A DNA stretch of 64,000 nucleotides from Pseudaquabacterium terrae (GCF_013266755.1 NZ_JABRWJ010000006.1:186001-250000), one strand, 5' to 3'. Positions 55,070 through 64,000 are shown, numbered from the stretch's first letter. Translations and numbers: made by a program. Notes: generated by a model from the sequence alone, not told the origin.

Positions 55070-56560
55070 ATGAAGCCTTTCGCATGGATGACCGTGCTCG
55101 CCGCTGCCGCCGCGCTGGCGACGCCGCCGGCCGACGCCGCGTCGCTGCGTCCCTGCCGCCTGAAAGGCGTGGAGCACGAGGCGCTGTGCGGCACGCTGTC
55201 GCGGCCGCTCGATCCGGCGCTGCCGAACGGCACCCGGATCACGCTGCGTTATGCGGTGCTGCCGGCATTGGCGCGCCACAAGCGGCCGGACCCGGTGTTC
55301 TTCTTCGCCGGCGGGCCGGGGCAGAGCGCGGTCGAGCTGGCCGGGCCCTTGTCGAAGCGTTTCGCGCGCTTCTCGAACCGCCGCGACCTGGTTTTCGTCG
55401 ACCAGCGCGGCACCGGCGAGAGCGCGCCGCTGAAGTGCCCCGACGACGCCGAGCGCCAGCCGCCGCGGCCGCTGGCCGAGCTGCTCGACGAGGCATTGAT
55501 GATCGAGCGCCTCGCGGCGTGCCGCGCGGTGCTGCAGAAGCTGCCGCACGGTGACCTGACGAAGTACACGACGACGATCGCAATGGCCGACATCGACGCG
55601 GTGCGCCAGGCGCTCGGCGTCGAGCGCATCAACGCGATCGGCGGCTCCTACGGCACGCGCGCGGTGCTCGAGTACCAGCGCCAGTTCCCGCAGCGGTTGC
55701 GGCGGGCGGTGATCGACGGCGTCGCGCCGCCGGACATGGTGCTGCCGGCGGCGTTCTCGCAGGACAACCAGGCCGCGCTCGATGCGGTGTTCGCCGCCTG
55801 CGAACAGGACGACGCCTGCCGGCGGAGCCACCCGGCGCTGCGGGAGCGCTGGCAGCAGCTGCTGGCCTCGCTACCGCGTGAAATACGCGTCCAGCATCCG
55901 GTCACCGGCGCGTTCGAGACGGTGCGCCTGGGCCGCGGCATGTTGCTCGGTGCGGTGCGCGGGCCGTTGTACGCACCGCCGCTGGCGGCCGGCTTGCCGG
56001 CGGCGATCGACGCCGCCGCTGCCGGGCGTTTCGAGCCGCTGCTGGGCCTGTCGTCGGCGCTCGGCGGCAGCGAGGGCCTGGCCACCGGCATGCACTTCTC
56101 GGTGGTCTGTGCCGAGGACCTGCCGACGGTCGCGCCTGGTGCCACGCCCACCGACACGGCGACAGCGGGCCGTGATTTCGGCGATCACTTTGCCGCGCTC
56201 TACCGCCGCGTCTGCGCCGACTGGCCGCGCGGCACGCCGCCGGCGGACTTCTACCGCATCCCGCTGGCACCGGCGCCGACGCTGGTGCTGTCCGGCGGCG
56301 CCGATCCGGTGACGCCGCCGCGCCACGGCGAGCGCATCGCGCAGGCGCTCGGCGCGAAGGCGCGCCACGTGATCGTCGCGCAGGCGGGGCACGGCGTGCT
56401 GCAGCTGGCCTGCGTGCGCGACGCGGTGGTGCGCTTCGTCGATGCGGCCGACGAGGCCGCGGCGCTGAAGGTCGAAACCGATTGCGCGGCGAAGCTGCCA
56501 CGGCCGCCGGCCTTCGTGCCCGTTGCGCCGGTCGCGCCGGCCGGCAAGGAGTCGCGATGA
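55070..56560 (+). CDS. Secreted S33-family alpha/beta-hydrolase peptidase
   Basis: 496 residues from ATG 55070. Signal peptide (FAWMTVLAAAAALATPPADA). Oxyanion region FFFAGGPGQSAVE, DQRGTGES, nucleophile Ser in GGSYGTRAV, acid in SGGADPVTPP and His in AQAGHGVLQ, as in tripeptidyl/prolyl aminopeptidases. Substrates are likely short peptides in the periplasm. Its stop overlaps the ABC ATPase start (ATGA), so the peptidase and exporter are coexpressed. Confidence 0.88.
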   Translation: MKPFAWMTVLAAAAALATPPADAASLRPCRLKGVEHEALCGTLSRPLDPALPNGTRITLRYAVLPALARHKRPDPVFFFAGGPGQSAVELAGPLSKRFARFSNRRDLVFVDQRGTGESAPLKCPDDAERQPPRPLAELLDEALMIERLAACRAVLQKLPHGDLTKYTTTIAMADIDAVRQALGVERINAIGGSYGTRAVLEYQRQFPQRLRRAVIDGVAPPDMVLPAAFSQDNQAALDAVFAACEQDDACRRSHPALRERWQQLLASLPREIRVQHPVTGAFETVRLGRGMLLGAVRGPLYAPPLAAGLPAAIDAAAAGRFEPLLGLSSALGGSEGLATGMHFSVVCAEDLPTVAPGATPTDTATAGRDFGDHFAALYRRVCADWPRGTPPADFYRIPLAPAPTLVLSGGADPVTPPRHGERIAQALGAKARHVIVAQAGHGVLQLACVRDAVVRFVDAADEAAALKVETDCAAKLPRPPAFVPVAPVAPAGKESR

Positions 56561-57339
56561 TCGACGTGCAGGGCCTGGCCAAACGCTTCGTGCAGGGCCG
56601 CGGCCGGCGGGCGCGCACGGTGGATGCGGTGCAGGGCCTGAGCTTTCGCGCCACCGAGGGCTGCATCACCGGGCTGCTCGGGCCGAACGGTGCCGGCAAG
56701 ACGACCACGCTGCGCATGATCGCGACGCTGATCAAGCCCGATGCCGGGCGCATCACCGTCGACGGCATCGACGTGGCCGACGCGCCGCGCGAGGCGCTGG
56801 CGCGCATGGGCGTGCTGTCGGATGCGCGCGGGCTCTATCCGCGTCTGACGGCGCGCGAGAACATCCTCTACTACGGCCGCCTGCATGGCCTGGGCGACGA
56901 TCAGGCGCAACAACGCGCCGAGCAGCTGGCCGAGACGCTGGAGATGCGCCACCTGCTCGACCGCCGCACCGAGGGCTTCAGCCAGGGTGAACGCATGAAG
57001 ACCGCGCTGGCCCGCGCGCTGGTGCACGACCCCTCGCACATCATCCTCGACGAGCCGACCAACGGTCTCGACGTCATCGCCACGCGCAGCCTGCGCGAGG
57101 CGCTGCGGCGGCTGCGCGACGATCAGCGCAAGTGCATCGTTTTCTCGACGCACATCATGCAGGAGGTCGAGCGGCTGTGCGATCAGGTGGTGGTGGTCTC
57201 GCACGGCCGCACGGTCGCCGAGGGCACGGTGAACGAGCTGCTCGAGCGCACCGGGCTGACCGACTTCGAGGCCTGCTTCGTGCAGCTGGCCTTCGAGCCG
57301 GCGGAACGGGCCGGCGCCGGGGCAGGGGTTGCGGAATGA
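56557..57339 (+). CDS. ABC transporter ATPase, NatA-like
   Basis: 260 residues. Walker A GPNGAGKTTT, Q loop, signature FSQGERMKTALARAL, Walker B HIILDEPTNGLD and switch His in FSTHIMQEVE. N-terminal VQGRGRRARTVDAVQGLSFR region and GERMK signature resemble NatA, the sodium exporter ATPase. Overlaps the peptidase stop and the permease start by four bases each, forming a tight three-gene operon. Confidence 0.9.
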   Translation: MIDVQGLAKRFVQGRGRRARTVDAVQGLSFRATEGCITGLLGPNGAGKTTTLRMIATLIKPDAGRITVDGIDVADAPREALARMGVLSDARGLYPRLTARENILYYGRLHGLGDDQAQQRAEQLAETLEMRHLLDRRTEGFSQGERMKTALARALVHDPSHIILDEPTNGLDVIATRSLREALRRLRDDQRKCIVFSTHIMQEVERLCDQVVVVSHGRTVAEGTVNELLERTGLTDFEACFVQLAFEPAERAGAGAGVAE

Positions 57340-58502
57340 AATTGGCGTGGATCGTCTTCCTGAAAGAGCTGGTCGATGCGCTGCGCGACCGCCGCACGTT
57401 GCTGGTCGTGATGTTGTCGTCGGTGGCGATGGGGCCGCTGATCCTGGTGGCGATGTCCTTCCTGATCGCCGGCATCGAGGAGCGCGCCGAATCGCGCGAG
57501 CTCTACGCGGTCGGCATGGAGCATGCGCCGACGCTGCGCAACTACCTCGAGCGCCAGACCTACGTGATCAAGTCGCCGCCGGCGGACTACGAACGCTCGC
57601 TGTTGACGAAGGCCTTCGGCGATCCGGTGATCGTCGTGCCGCCGCGCTTCGAGGCCGACCTGGCGCAAGGCATCGCGCCGCTGGTCGAGATCGTCAGCGC
57701 CAGCGGGAACAACCGCGCGCAGGGCAGCATCGGCCGCGTGGCGCGGCTGCTGCAAAGTTTCGGCCAGGAGCAGGCGCTGCTGCGGCTGGCCTGGCGCGGC
57801 GTCGCGCCGTCGCTGCTGCAGCCACTGCAGATCGAGGAGCGGGATCTCGCCGATCCGCGCGCGCGTGCCGCGCAGCTGACCAGCAGCATGCTGCCGTTTT
57901 TCGTGCTGATGGCGGTGCTGTACGGCGCGCTGAATGCGGCACTCGACACGACGGCCGGCGAGCGCGAGCGCGGCTCGCTGGAGCCGCTGCTGATGAACCC
58001 GGCTTCGCGCGCCGCGCTGGTGCTCGGCAAGTGGGGGGCAGTCGCGTCGCTCGGCATGCTGATCGCGCTGCTGTCGAGCTTCAGCTTCCTGCCGGCGCAG
58101 TGGTTGTTGCGCAGCGAAACGCTGGCGGCGATGTTTCAGTTCGGCTGGCGCGAGGCGTCGCTCTTCGTGGCGCTGCTGCTGCCGCTGGCGGCGATGCTGT
58201 CGGCACTGCTGATGGCCGTGGCGATTCGCTGCAAGAGCTTCAAGGAAGCGCAGGCCAACAACACGGTCGTGATCCTCGCCGTCTCGCTGCTGCCGCTGGT
58301 GACGCTGTTCAACCAGGAAGGCGAGAAGGCCTGGCACCTGTGGGTGCCGGCGCTGGCGCAGATCACGCTGATGGCGCGCGTGCTGAAGGGTGAGCTGATC
58401 AGCGGCGCCGACCTGCTGCCGCCGCTGCTCGTCGCGGCGATCGGCACCGCGCTGTGTGTGGTCTTCGTCGCGCGACAGCTGCGCGGCGCGGCAGTGCGCT
58501 GA
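57336..58502 (+). CDS. ABC transporter permease, NatB-like (ABC-2 type)
   Basis: 388 residues. Large extracytoplasmic region after an N-terminal helix, then about five helices in the C-terminal half (MLPFFVLMAVLYGALNAALD; LGMLIALLSSFSFLPAQW; LFVALLLPLAAMLSALLMAV; VVILAVSLLPLVTLF; LLVAAIGTALCVVFVARQL). The segment TTAGERERGSLEPLLMNP is the ABC-2/NatB coupling motif. Likely exports Na+ or a small molecule with the NatA-like ATPase. Confidence 0.88.
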   Translation: MKLAWIVFLKELVDALRDRRTLLVVMLSSVAMGPLILVAMSFLIAGIEERAESRELYAVGMEHAPTLRNYLERQTYVIKSPPADYERSLLTKAFGDPVIVVPPRFEADLAQGIAPLVEIVSASGNNRAQGSIGRVARLLQSFGQEQALLRLAWRGVAPSLLQPLQIEERDLADPRARAAQLTSSMLPFFVLMAVLYGALNAALDTTAGERERGSLEPLLMNPASRAALVLGKWGAVASLGMLIALLSSFSFLPAQWLLRSETLAAMFQFGWREASLFVALLLPLAAMLSALLMAVAIRCKSFKEAQANNTVVILAVSLLPLVTLFNQEGEKAWHLWVPALAQITLMARVLKGELISGADLLPPLLVAAIGTALCVVFVARQLRGAAVR

Positions 58503-58526
58503 GTTCGCTTCCTGCACGCGTGCGGC

Positions 58527-58973
58527 TCAGGCCGCCGCGGCCAGCGTCAGCTCCGTGCCGTAGACGCCGCGCAGCACCTCCTCGGTCCACGGCAGCGAGC
58601 GCACGATGACGCCCAGGTGCAGCGTCGCGTGGTAGGCCGTGAGCACTTCGCCGTCCGCTGCGACGAAGCGCAGGTTGGTGACGATGCCGAAGGGGTCGCG
58701 GATCAGCACGGCCCCGCAACGCTCGTCGACCATCCAGTTCCACGCCAGCGCGACATCCCCATGCCGCTCGTGGTGCGCGGCCCAGAGCGTGTGCCCGCCG
58801 GGCCAGTGGGCGGGGTCGGCCTGCGGCCCCGATGGCGACGGCGACGGCGATTGCGTGACATGCGTCCCGAGATGGCGCAGTCGCAGCGTAGAAATGCGGT
58901 CGAGCTGCCAAAATACCGGTTTCCATGCGTGCAGGCTCCAGGTTGGGCAGTACGGGGCGGCTGTTGCGGTCAC
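58527..58973 (-). CDS. Hypothetical protein, 148 aa
   Basis: I do not recognise it. GTG start at 58973 with GGGAG six bases upstream. The N-terminal third is variable and proline/serine-rich; the C-terminal two-thirds look structured (AWNWMVDERCGAVLIRDPFG, VVAADGEVLTAYHATLHLG). No signal peptide. Divergent from the LuxR gene, so it shares the 116-base region 58974-59089 and could be under its control. Confidence 0.65.
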   Translation of the reverse strand: MTATAAPYCPTWSLHAWKPVFWQLDRISTLRLRHLGTHVTQSPSPSPSGPQADPAHWPGGHTLWAAHHERHGDVALAWNWMVDERCGAVLIRDPFGIVTNLRFVAADGEVLTAYHATLHLGVIVRSLPWTEEVLRGVYGTELTLAAAA

Positions 58974-59089
58974 GGCGATCTCCCTTCGGATGGTGACGGA
59001 CAGTTTTCGGCAAGCGGTCCGTGCTGGATATCTGTAAACCCTTGCAGGGGGCCCACTCCCGGGCGGCCAAGGGCCGCTTACTTTGCACG

Positions 59090-59818
59090 ATGTTGCCCGT
59101 CCCGTATTCCTCGATCCTGCAGGCGCGCAGCCGCGAAGAGTTTCGCGACGAGATCGTGCGCGCGGCGCGGCAGCTCGGCTTCGACACCGTGGCGGCGATG
59201 ACGGTGATCGATCCCGAACCGGGCGAAGCCGCGGGCGCGACGAGCCGCTTCATCGTCGTCGACAACACGCCGCCGGCGTACCGCAACGTCTTCGACAGCC
59301 CCGGAGCGCAGCAGGCGGATCCGGTGATGCAGTACTGCAAGGAGTACAGCGTGCCGCTGGCGTGGAACCAGGACACGTACGTCAACGCGCTGGCCGGCCC
59401 GATGTGGGAGGAACAGGCCGTGTACGGCTATCGCGCGGGCGTGGCGTTGGCCTTGCACCTGCCCGACCGGCACCACTTCATGCTGGGTGTCGAGCGCGAT
59501 GGCGAGTTGCCGAACGACCCGGTGGAAATGCAACGCCTGCTGTCGGACGTTCAGCTTTTCACGGTGTACGCGATGGACGCGGCGATGCGCCTGCTGGTGC
59601 CGGTTCGGCAGCAGCCGGAACGGCCCGCGCTGACGCCGCGCGAGGTCGAGGCGCTGAGCTGGACGATGGCCGGCAAGACGGCGTGGGAGGTCGGCAGGAT
59701 CCTCGGCATCTCGGAGCGGACCGCGGTGCTGCACATCAGCAATGCGATGCGCAAGCTCGATTGCTCGAACAAGCACCAGGCGGTGTTGAAGGCCTTGCGG
59801 CTCGGACTCATCCACTGA
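59090..59818 (+). CDS. LuxR-family autoinducer-type transcriptional regulator (orphan)
   Basis: 242 residues from ATG 59090; a longer GTG frame adds 23 unsupported residues. N-terminal autoinducer-binding-type domain with VPLAWNQDTYV, YGYRAGVALALHLPDRHHF in the conserved WxxxxxGFxxG region, then a C-terminal LuxR helix-turn-helix (LTPREVEALSWTMAGKTAWE; RTAVLHISNAMRKLDCSNKH). No luxI synthase is in the window, so it is a LuxR solo. A lux-box-like palindrome lies 17 bases after its stop. Confidence 0.9.
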   Translation: MLPVPYSSILQARSREEFRDEIVRAARQLGFDTVAAMTVIDPEPGEAAGATSRFIVVDNTPPAYRNVFDSPGAQQADPVMQYCKEYSVPLAWNQDTYVNALAGPMWEEQAVYGYRAGVALALHLPDRHHFMLGVERDGELPNDPVEMQRLLSDVQLFTVYAMDAAMRLLVPVRQQPERPALTPREVEALSWTMAGKTAWEVGRILGISERTAVLHISNAMRKLDCSNKHQAVLKALRLGLIH

Positions 59819-59832
59819 GCGGGGGCGGAGGC

Positions 59833-59852
59833 ACCTGTCAGAGTTGACAGAT
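59833..59852. promoter_or_regulatory. lux-box-like palindrome ACCTGTCAGAGTTGACAGAT
   Basis: CTGTCA (59835-59840) and TGACAG (59845-59850) are perfect inverted repeats with a 4-base spacer, inside a 20-base frame similar to lux boxes (ACCTGT...ACAG). A TGGAAT at 59875-59880 could be a -10, which would place the box near -44, as in LuxR-activated promoters. It sits just after the LuxR gene. Confidence 0.55.
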
Positions 59853-59930
59853 TGTTGGCATGCGTCGGACGGGCTGGAATGACGCCCATCCCCGACGAGT
59901 CGGGTTCCTCAGCGAGACACGAGGTCCGCC

Positions 59931-59990
59931 ATGCAAGCCAGCCGCCACGCCACCGCCACCATCCGTCGCAATCCGAAGGGAGGCTGGTAG
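59931..59990 (+). CDS. Possible 19-residue peptide downstream of the lux-box-like site
   Basis: ATG 59931 has GAGG six bases upstream; stop TAG 59988-59990. The peptide begins MQASRHATATIRR and ends NPKGGW, basic and without a hydrophobic stretch. The rest of 59819-60091 (273 bases) holds no other credible gene. It could be a leader, signal or precursor peptide, or chance. Confidence 0.35.
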   Translation: MQASRHATATIRRNPKGGW

Positions 59991-60091
59991 CCGGAACCGC
60001 TTTTGCCGCGACCGGCAACGGCCGTCGGCGACGGCCTGGTGAGTCCCAGGCCCTTCTTCTTCGCCTCGAATACGAACACTGCTCAGGGAAA

Positions 60092-60352
60092 CTACGCGAG
60101 CGGTCGGGTCAGGTGGTCGAGCCGTGCCAACCAGAGCATGGCCTGCTGCCGCGACTGGCCGCACATCTCCAGCGCGGGCTGGAGCGAGGCACACACTGCA
60201 GGCCGCTGCGGCTGACCAAACAGCCGGCAGCGGCCTTGCTCATCCAGCTGCACGCACGCCACGCCGGCCGGCTTGCCGTTCGGCATGCCGGGAATCGGCG
60301 AGCTGATCGACGGCGCGATACAGCAGGCGGCGCAATGAGGGCGGCATTCCAT
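60092..60352 (-). CDS. YkgJ-family cysteine-cluster protein
   Basis: 86 residues from ATG 60352. Conserved cysteines in [18 protein letters not shown] and [17 protein letters not shown] with AVCASLQP and MCGQSR match the YkgJ cluster that binds zinc or iron. Function unknown. Divergent from mnmG by 108 bases. Confidence 0.9.
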   Translation of the reverse strand: MECRPHCAACCIAPSISSPIPGMPNGKPAGVACVQLDEQGRCRLFGQPQRPAVCASLQPALEMCGQSRQQAMLWLARLDHLTRPLA

Positions 60353-60460
60353 CGGCGGCGATATTAGGCCGCAGCCGCCCGCGGTCGAGTGCGAATTCCT
60401 ACAATTCGCGGCTCGATTCCTCCTGCCAGCCAAGCGCGTTCACCGCGCGGCCCACCCATC

Positions 60461-62467
60461 GTGCTGCACCCCCAGAGTTTTGATGTCATCGTCGTCGGCG
60501 GTGGCCATGCCGGTACCGAGGCCGCGCTGGCCGCGGCGCGCATGGGCTGCGCGACCCTGCTGCTGACCCACAACATCGAGACGCTGGGGCAGATGAGCTG
60601 CAACCCGTCGATCGGTGGCATCGGCAAGGGGCATCTGGTCAAGGAGGTCGATGCGCTCGGCGGCGCGATGGCGGCCGCCACCGACGAGGCCGGCATCCAG
60701 TTCCGCATCCTCAATTCGTCGAAGGGACCGGCGGTGCGCGCGACGCGCGCACAGGCCGACCGCATCCTCTACAAGGCCGCCATCCGACGCCGGCTGGAGA
60801 ACCAGCCCAACCTGTGGCTGTTCCAGCAGGCGGTGGACGACCTCATCGTCGAATCCGACGGCGCGGGCGGCGAACGCGTCGTCGGCGCGGTGACGCAGGT
60901 CGGCATCCGCTTTCGCGCGAAGACGGTGGTGCTGACCGCCGGCACCTTCCTCGACGGCCGCGTGCACGTCGGCCTGCAGAACCATGCTGCCGGCCGCGCC
61001 GGCGATCCGCCGGCGGTGACGCTGTCGGCCCGGCTGAAGGAGCTGAAGCTGCCGCAGGGCCGGCTCAAGACGGGCACGCCACCGCGCATCGACGGCCGCA
61101 GCATCGATTTCAGTCGCCTGGTCGAGCAGCCCGGCGATCTGGATCCGGTGCCGGTGTTCAGCTTCCTCGGCCATGCCGGTCAACACCCGCGCCAAGTGCC
61201 GTGCTGGATCACGCACACCAATGCCCGCACGCATCAGATCATCCGCTCCGGGTTCGACCGCAGCCCGATGTTCACCGGCGTGATCGAGGGGGTCGGTCCG
61301 CGTTACTGCCCGAGCATCGAAGACAAGATCAACCGCTTCGCCGACAAGGACGCGCACCAGATCTTCCTCGAGCCCGAGGGGCTGACGACGAACGAGTTCT
61401 ATCCGAACGGCATCTCGACCTCGCTGCCCTTCGACATCCAGCTGGCGGCGGTGCAGTCGATGCCGGGGCTGGAGAGCGCGCACATCCTGCGGCCGGGCTA
61501 CGCGATCGAGTACGACTACTTCGACCCGCGCGAGCTGAAGTCGAGCTTCGAGACGCGTTCGATCGGCGGGCTGTTCTTTGCCGGGCAGATCAACGGCACC
61601 ACCGGCTACGAGGAGGCGGCGGCGCAGGGCCTGTACGCCGGCGTCAACGCCGCGCTGCAGGCGCAGGGGCGCGAGCCGATGACGCTGGGGCGCGACCAGG
61701 CCTACCTCGGCGTGCTGGTCGACGACCTGATCACCAAGGGCGTCAGCGAGCCGTACCGGATGTTCACCAGCCGCGCCGAGTTCCGGCTGCAGCTGCGCGA
61801 GGACAACGCCGATGCGCGCCTGACGACGCTGGGCCATGCGCTCGGCCTGGTCGACGAGCAGCGCTGGGCGGCCTTCAACCGCAAGCGCGACGCGGTGGCG
61901 CGCGAGACCGAGCGCCTGAAGTCGACCTGGGTGCACCCGGGCATCCTGGCGGCAGATGATGCGGAGCGCCTGTTGGGCAAGGCGATCGAGCGCGAGTACA
62001 GCCTGGCGGACCTGTTGCGGCGCCCGGGCGTTGGCTTCGACACGGTGGCAGAGATCGCGGCGCTGGCGCGGCCCGAGGCCGGTGTTTCACGTGAAACGTT
62101 GCGCGCGGAGCTCGATCCTTTGCTGGCCGACGCGGTGATCGAGCAGGTCGAGATCGCCACCAAGTACGCCGGCTACATCGGCAAGCAGGCCGAGGAAGTC
62201 GAGCGCGCTGCCCACCTCGAACACCTGCGCCTGCCTGCCGAGCTGGACTACAACCAGGTCAGCGCCTTGAGCTTCGAAGTACGGCAGAAGCTCACTCGCC
62301 ATCGGCCCGAGACGCTGGGGCAGGCGTCGCGCATTTCCGGCGTGACGCCGGCGGCGATTTCGCTGTTGCTGGTCCACCTGAAGCGGGGCCGGTTTGCCGG
62401 GTTCAGCGAAGCACGCGGCGAAGCGTCGGGCCTGCGCCCCGCCGACGGCGACCGCGACGCGGCCTGA
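60461..62467 (+). CDS. mnmG: tRNA uridine 5-carboxymethylaminomethyl modification enzyme MnmG (GidA)
   Basis: 668 residues from GTG 60461, which gives the usual N terminus ([23 protein letters not shown]-binding). Other marks: [42 protein letters not shown] and the C-terminal GidA-associated domain. With MnmE it modifies wobble uridines in tRNA. Length is slightly above the usual 630-640 because of a C-terminal tail ([14 protein letters not shown]). A parS-like site lies within it. Followed by rsmG after three bases. Confidence 0.95.
   Translation: MLHPQSFDVIVVGGGHAGTEAALAAARMGCATLLLTHNIETLGQMSCNPSIGGIGKGHLVKEVDALGGAMAAATDEAGIQFRILNSSKGPAVRATRAQADRILYKAAIRRRLENQPNLWLFQQAVDDLIVESDGAGGERVVGAVTQVGIRFRAKTVVLTAGTFLDGRVHVGLQNHAAGRAGDPPAVTLSARLKELKLPQGRLKTGTPPRIDGRSIDFSRLVEQPGDLDPVPVFSFLGHAGQHPRQVPCWITHTNARTHQIIRSGFDRSPMFTGVIEGVGPRYCPSIEDKINRFADKDAHQIFLEPEGLTTNEFYPNGISTSLPFDIQLAAVQSMPGLESAHILRPGYAIEYDYFDPRELKSSFETRSIGGLFFAGQINGTTGYEEAAAQGLYAGVNAALQAQGREPMTLGRDQAYLGVLVDDLITKGVSEPYRMFTSRAEFRLQLREDNADARLTTLGHALGLVDEQRWAAFNRKRDAVARETERLKSTWVHPGILAADDAERLLGKAIEREYSLADLLRRPGVGFDTVAEIAALARPEAGVSRETLRAELDPLLADAVIEQVEIATKYAGYIGKQAEEVERAAHLEHLRLPAELDYNQVSALSFEVRQKLTRHRPETLGQASRISGVTPAAISLLLVHLKRGRFAGFSEARGEASGLRPADGDRDAA
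62083..62098. other. parS: parS-like site inside mnmG
   Basis: TGTTTCACGTGAAACG matches the chromosomal parS consensus TGTTTCACGTGAAACA at 15 of 16 bases. ParB binding sites near parA are normal for origin-proximal DNA. Confidence 0.85.
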
Positions 62468-62470
62468 TTC

Positions 62471-63154
62471 ATGGCAGCCATTCCAATCACCGGCGGCGAA
62501 GACGCCGCGCCTCGCTCGATACTCGCCGGCGCCGCCGAGCAGCTCGGTGTGCCGCTCGATGCCGCCGCGCTCGACCGGCTGCTGTCCTACCTGGCGCTGA
62601 TGCAGCGCTGGAACCGCGTCTACAACCTGACGGCCCTGCGCGAGCCGAGCGAGATGCTGAGCCACCACCTGCTCGATTGCCTGGCGGTGCTGCCGGCGTT
62701 GGCTCGCCACGCGAAGGGCCGGCCGCTGCGCATCCTCGACGTCGGCAGCGGCGGGGGGCTGCCGGGCGTCGTGCTGGCGGTGGCGCAGCCGGACTGGTCG
62801 GTCACCTGCATCGATGCGGTGGCGAAGAAGTCCGGGTTCGTGCGCCAAGTCGCCGGCGAGCTTGCGTTGCCGAATCTGCGCTCGGTGCACGGGCGCGTCG
62901 AGGCGCTGCCGGCGGAAGGGCGCTTCGATGTGATCGTCTCGCGGGCCTTCGCGTCGCTCGCCGACTTCACCGAACTGTCGCGGACGCAGCTTGCGCCGGG
63001 CGGTGTCTGGCTGGCGATGAAGGGGCGCGCCCCGGATGAAGAAGCGGCGGCGCTGCCAGGAAACGTGTCGGTGTTTCACGTGGAACCATTGCGCGTTCCC
63101 GGACTGCACGAGCAACGTTGCCTCGTGTGGCTGCGGCCCCACGGCACACGTTGA
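62471..63154 (+). CDS. rsmG: 16S rRNA (guanine527-N7)-methyltransferase RsmG (GidB)
   Basis: 227 residues. SAM-binding motif LDVGSGGGLPGVVLA, IDAVAKKSGFVRQ and VHGRVEALP, SRAFASLADF follow the RsmG pattern; N-terminal YLALMQRWNRVYNLTA is diagnostic. Methylates G527 of 16S rRNA. Encoded three bases after mnmG; parA starts 62 bases further on. Confidence 0.95.
   Translation: MAAIPITGGEDAAPRSILAGAAEQLGVPLDAAALDRLLSYLALMQRWNRVYNLTALREPSEMLSHHLLDCLAVLPALARHAKGRPLRILDVGSGGGLPGVVLAVAQPDWSVTCIDAVAKKSGFVRQVAGELALPNLRSVHGRVEALPAEGRFDVIVSRAFASLADFTELSRTQLAPGGVWLAMKGRAPDEEAAALPGNVSVFHVEPLRVPGLHEQRCLVWLRPHGTR
63072..63087. other. parS: parS-like site inside rsmG
   Basis: TGTTTCACGTGGAACC matches TGTTTCACGTGGAACA at 15 of 16 bases. 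Second site about 1 kb from the first, both close to parA. Confidence 0.85.
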
Positions 63155-63216
63155 CGCGCCAGCGGCGCGCCTGAGCGACGGCCGGTCCTTGGGCCCCAGC
63201 GGCGATACTTCGAAGC

Positions 63217-63990
63217 ATGGCGAAAGTCTTTTGCATCGCGAACCAGAAGGGCGGCGTCGGCAAGACGACCACGACGGTGAACCTGGCGGCCGGGCTGGCC
63301 CAGGTGAAGCAGCGGGTGCTGGTGGTCGATCTCGACCCGCAGGGCAATGCAACGATGGGGTCGGGCATCGACAAGCGCGCGATGCCGCTGTCGGTCTACG
63401 ACGTGCTGCTCGAGTCCGCGGCGATCGCCGAGGTGCGTCAGCGTTCGGACAAGGGCGGCTACGACGTGCTCGGCGCCAATCGCGAGCTGGCCGGCGCCGA
63501 AGTCGAGCTGGTCGGGCTGGAGCACCGCAACGAACGCCTGCGCCGCGCGCTGGTCCCCACCGAAGGGGACTATGACTTCGTGCTGATCGACTGTCCGCCG
63601 TCGCTGAGCCTGCTGACGCTGAACGGGCTGTGCAGCGCGCATGGCGTGATCGTGCCGATGCAGTGCGAGTACTTCGCGCTCGAAGGCCTGTCGGACCTGG
63701 TCAACACGATCAAGCAGGTGCATGCCAACCTGAACCGCGACCTGCAGATCATCGGCCTGCTGCGGGTGATGTTCGATCCGCGCATCACGCTGCAGCAGCA
63801 GGTCAGCGATCAGCTGCGCGCGCACTTCGGCGACAAGGTGTTCGACGCGGTGATCCCGCGCAACGTCCGCCTCGCCGAGGCGCCGAGCTACGGCCAGCCG
63901 GGCGTGGTGTTCGACCCGGCGGCCAAGGGTGCGCAGGCCTACATCGAGTTTGCGCGCGAGCTGGTGCAGCGCGTGAAGGGCCTGCACTGA
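63217..63990 (+). CDS. parA: Chromosome-partitioning ATPase ParA (Soj)
   Basis: 257 residues. Deviant Walker [10 protein letters not shown] (with the signature lysine), switch [10 protein letters not shown], Walker [12 protein letters not shown]. No N-terminal DNA-binding extension, so it is a chromosomal type Ib-like Soj. It works with ParB and the parS sites upstream to segregate the origin. The stop TGA overlaps an ATG that begins the next gene. Confidence 0.95.
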   Translation: MAKVFCIANQKGGVGKTTTTVNLAAGLAQVKQRVLVVDLDPQGNATMGSGIDKRAMPLSVYDVLLESAAIAEVRQRSDKGGYDVLGANRELAGAEVELVGLEHRNERLRRALVPTEGDYDFVLIDCPPSLSLLTLNGLCSAHGVIVPMQCEYFALEGLSDLVNTIKQVHANLNRDLQIIGLLRVMFDPRITLQQQVSDQLRAHFGDKVFDAVIPRNVRLAEAPSYGQPGVVFDPAAKGAQAYIEFARELVQRVKGLH

Positions 63991-64000
63991 TGGCGGCGTG
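63990..64000 (+). CDS. Start of the next gene, three codons visible
   Basis: ATG 63990 overlaps the parA stop (TGATG) and continues Met-Ala-Ala to the window edge. In many genomes parB or a short hypothetical follows; identity cannot be read. Confidence 0.4.

Noticed and set aside
59833-59852. Palindrome after the LuxR gene as an intrinsic terminator
   Set aside because: The stem is only six pairs of mixed composition and is followed by ATTGTT rather than a T run; the match to a lux box is better. The terminator reading is not fully excluded.

Overview
High-GC (about 70%) bacterial chromosome segment with almost no non-coding space; no stretch over 300 bases lacks a gene. The gene content (PEP-CTERM protein, PPi-dependent phosphofructokinase, ABC_sub_bind binding proteins, a CoA-thioester aromatic monooxygenase, sox-related genes, mnmG-rsmG-parA) suggests a Burkholderiales betaproteobacterium of the Rubrivivax/Leptothrix/Ideonella kind. 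That placement is an inference from gene families. The right end, with mnmG, rsmG, parA and two parS-like sites, is the usual neighbourhood of a replication origin. No rRNA, tRNA, CRISPR array or intact mobile element was seen.

Layout. 1-5.7 kb (minus): an aromatic-CoA monooxygenase/reductase entering from the left behind a clear promoter and operator, preceded by a two-gene operon of a TRAP-type binding protein and a hybrid histidine kinase. 5.9-9.8 kb (plus): a Wzz-like chain-length protein fused to an inactive tyrosine-recombinase-like domain, then pfp and a class II aldolase. 10-13.7 kb: a large type-I-secreted nuclease and a PEP-CTERM protein. 13.8-17.2 kb: a TPR protein and two PLP enzymes. 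17.2-21.8 kb (minus): a small hypothetical, a large ATPase-LuxR regulator and a PHB-depolymerase-like lipoprotein. 21.9-26.5 kb (minus): one tight operon of a two-subunit Mo/Fe-S hydroxylase followed by soxX, a SoxY-related AACIE-arm protein, soxZ and soxA, without soxB or soxCD. 26.6-31.4 kb: YdeI and VOC proteins, the AmmeMemoRadiSam genes (B and A fused) and an esterase. 31.4-34.1 kb: M14 peptidase, TPR protein, small protein. 34.2-39.5 kb: a metal (probably zinc) uptake region with ZnuD-like TonB receptor, DUF2946, DUF3299 and a MacB/LolCD-like ABC pair. 39.6-43.1 kb: small proteins, pirin, azoreductase and a divergent LysR regulator.

43.3-52.2 kb (plus) is the most unusual operon. Three ABC_sub_bind binding proteins plus a collapsed fourth copy are translationally coupled to a three-GAF histidine kinase, then a single-domain receiver, a receiver-adenylate cyclase and a nuclease-fold protein. 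No permease or ATPase is present, so the binding proteins probably serve sensing rather than transport. 52.3-58.5 kb holds a thioredoxin-like protein, a GST, a cysteine-less glutaredoxin-like protein, an S33 peptidase and an ABC exporter. 58.5-60.4 kb has an orphan LuxR regulator followed by a lux-box-like palindrome and a tiny ORF. 60.4-64 kb is mnmG-rsmG-parA.

Two separate operons (2.1-5.7 kb and 43.3-52.2 kb) pair solute-binding proteins with membrane histidine kinases. Three gene ends carry short direct duplications covering stop codons, which suggests ongoing small-scale duplication at gene termini.
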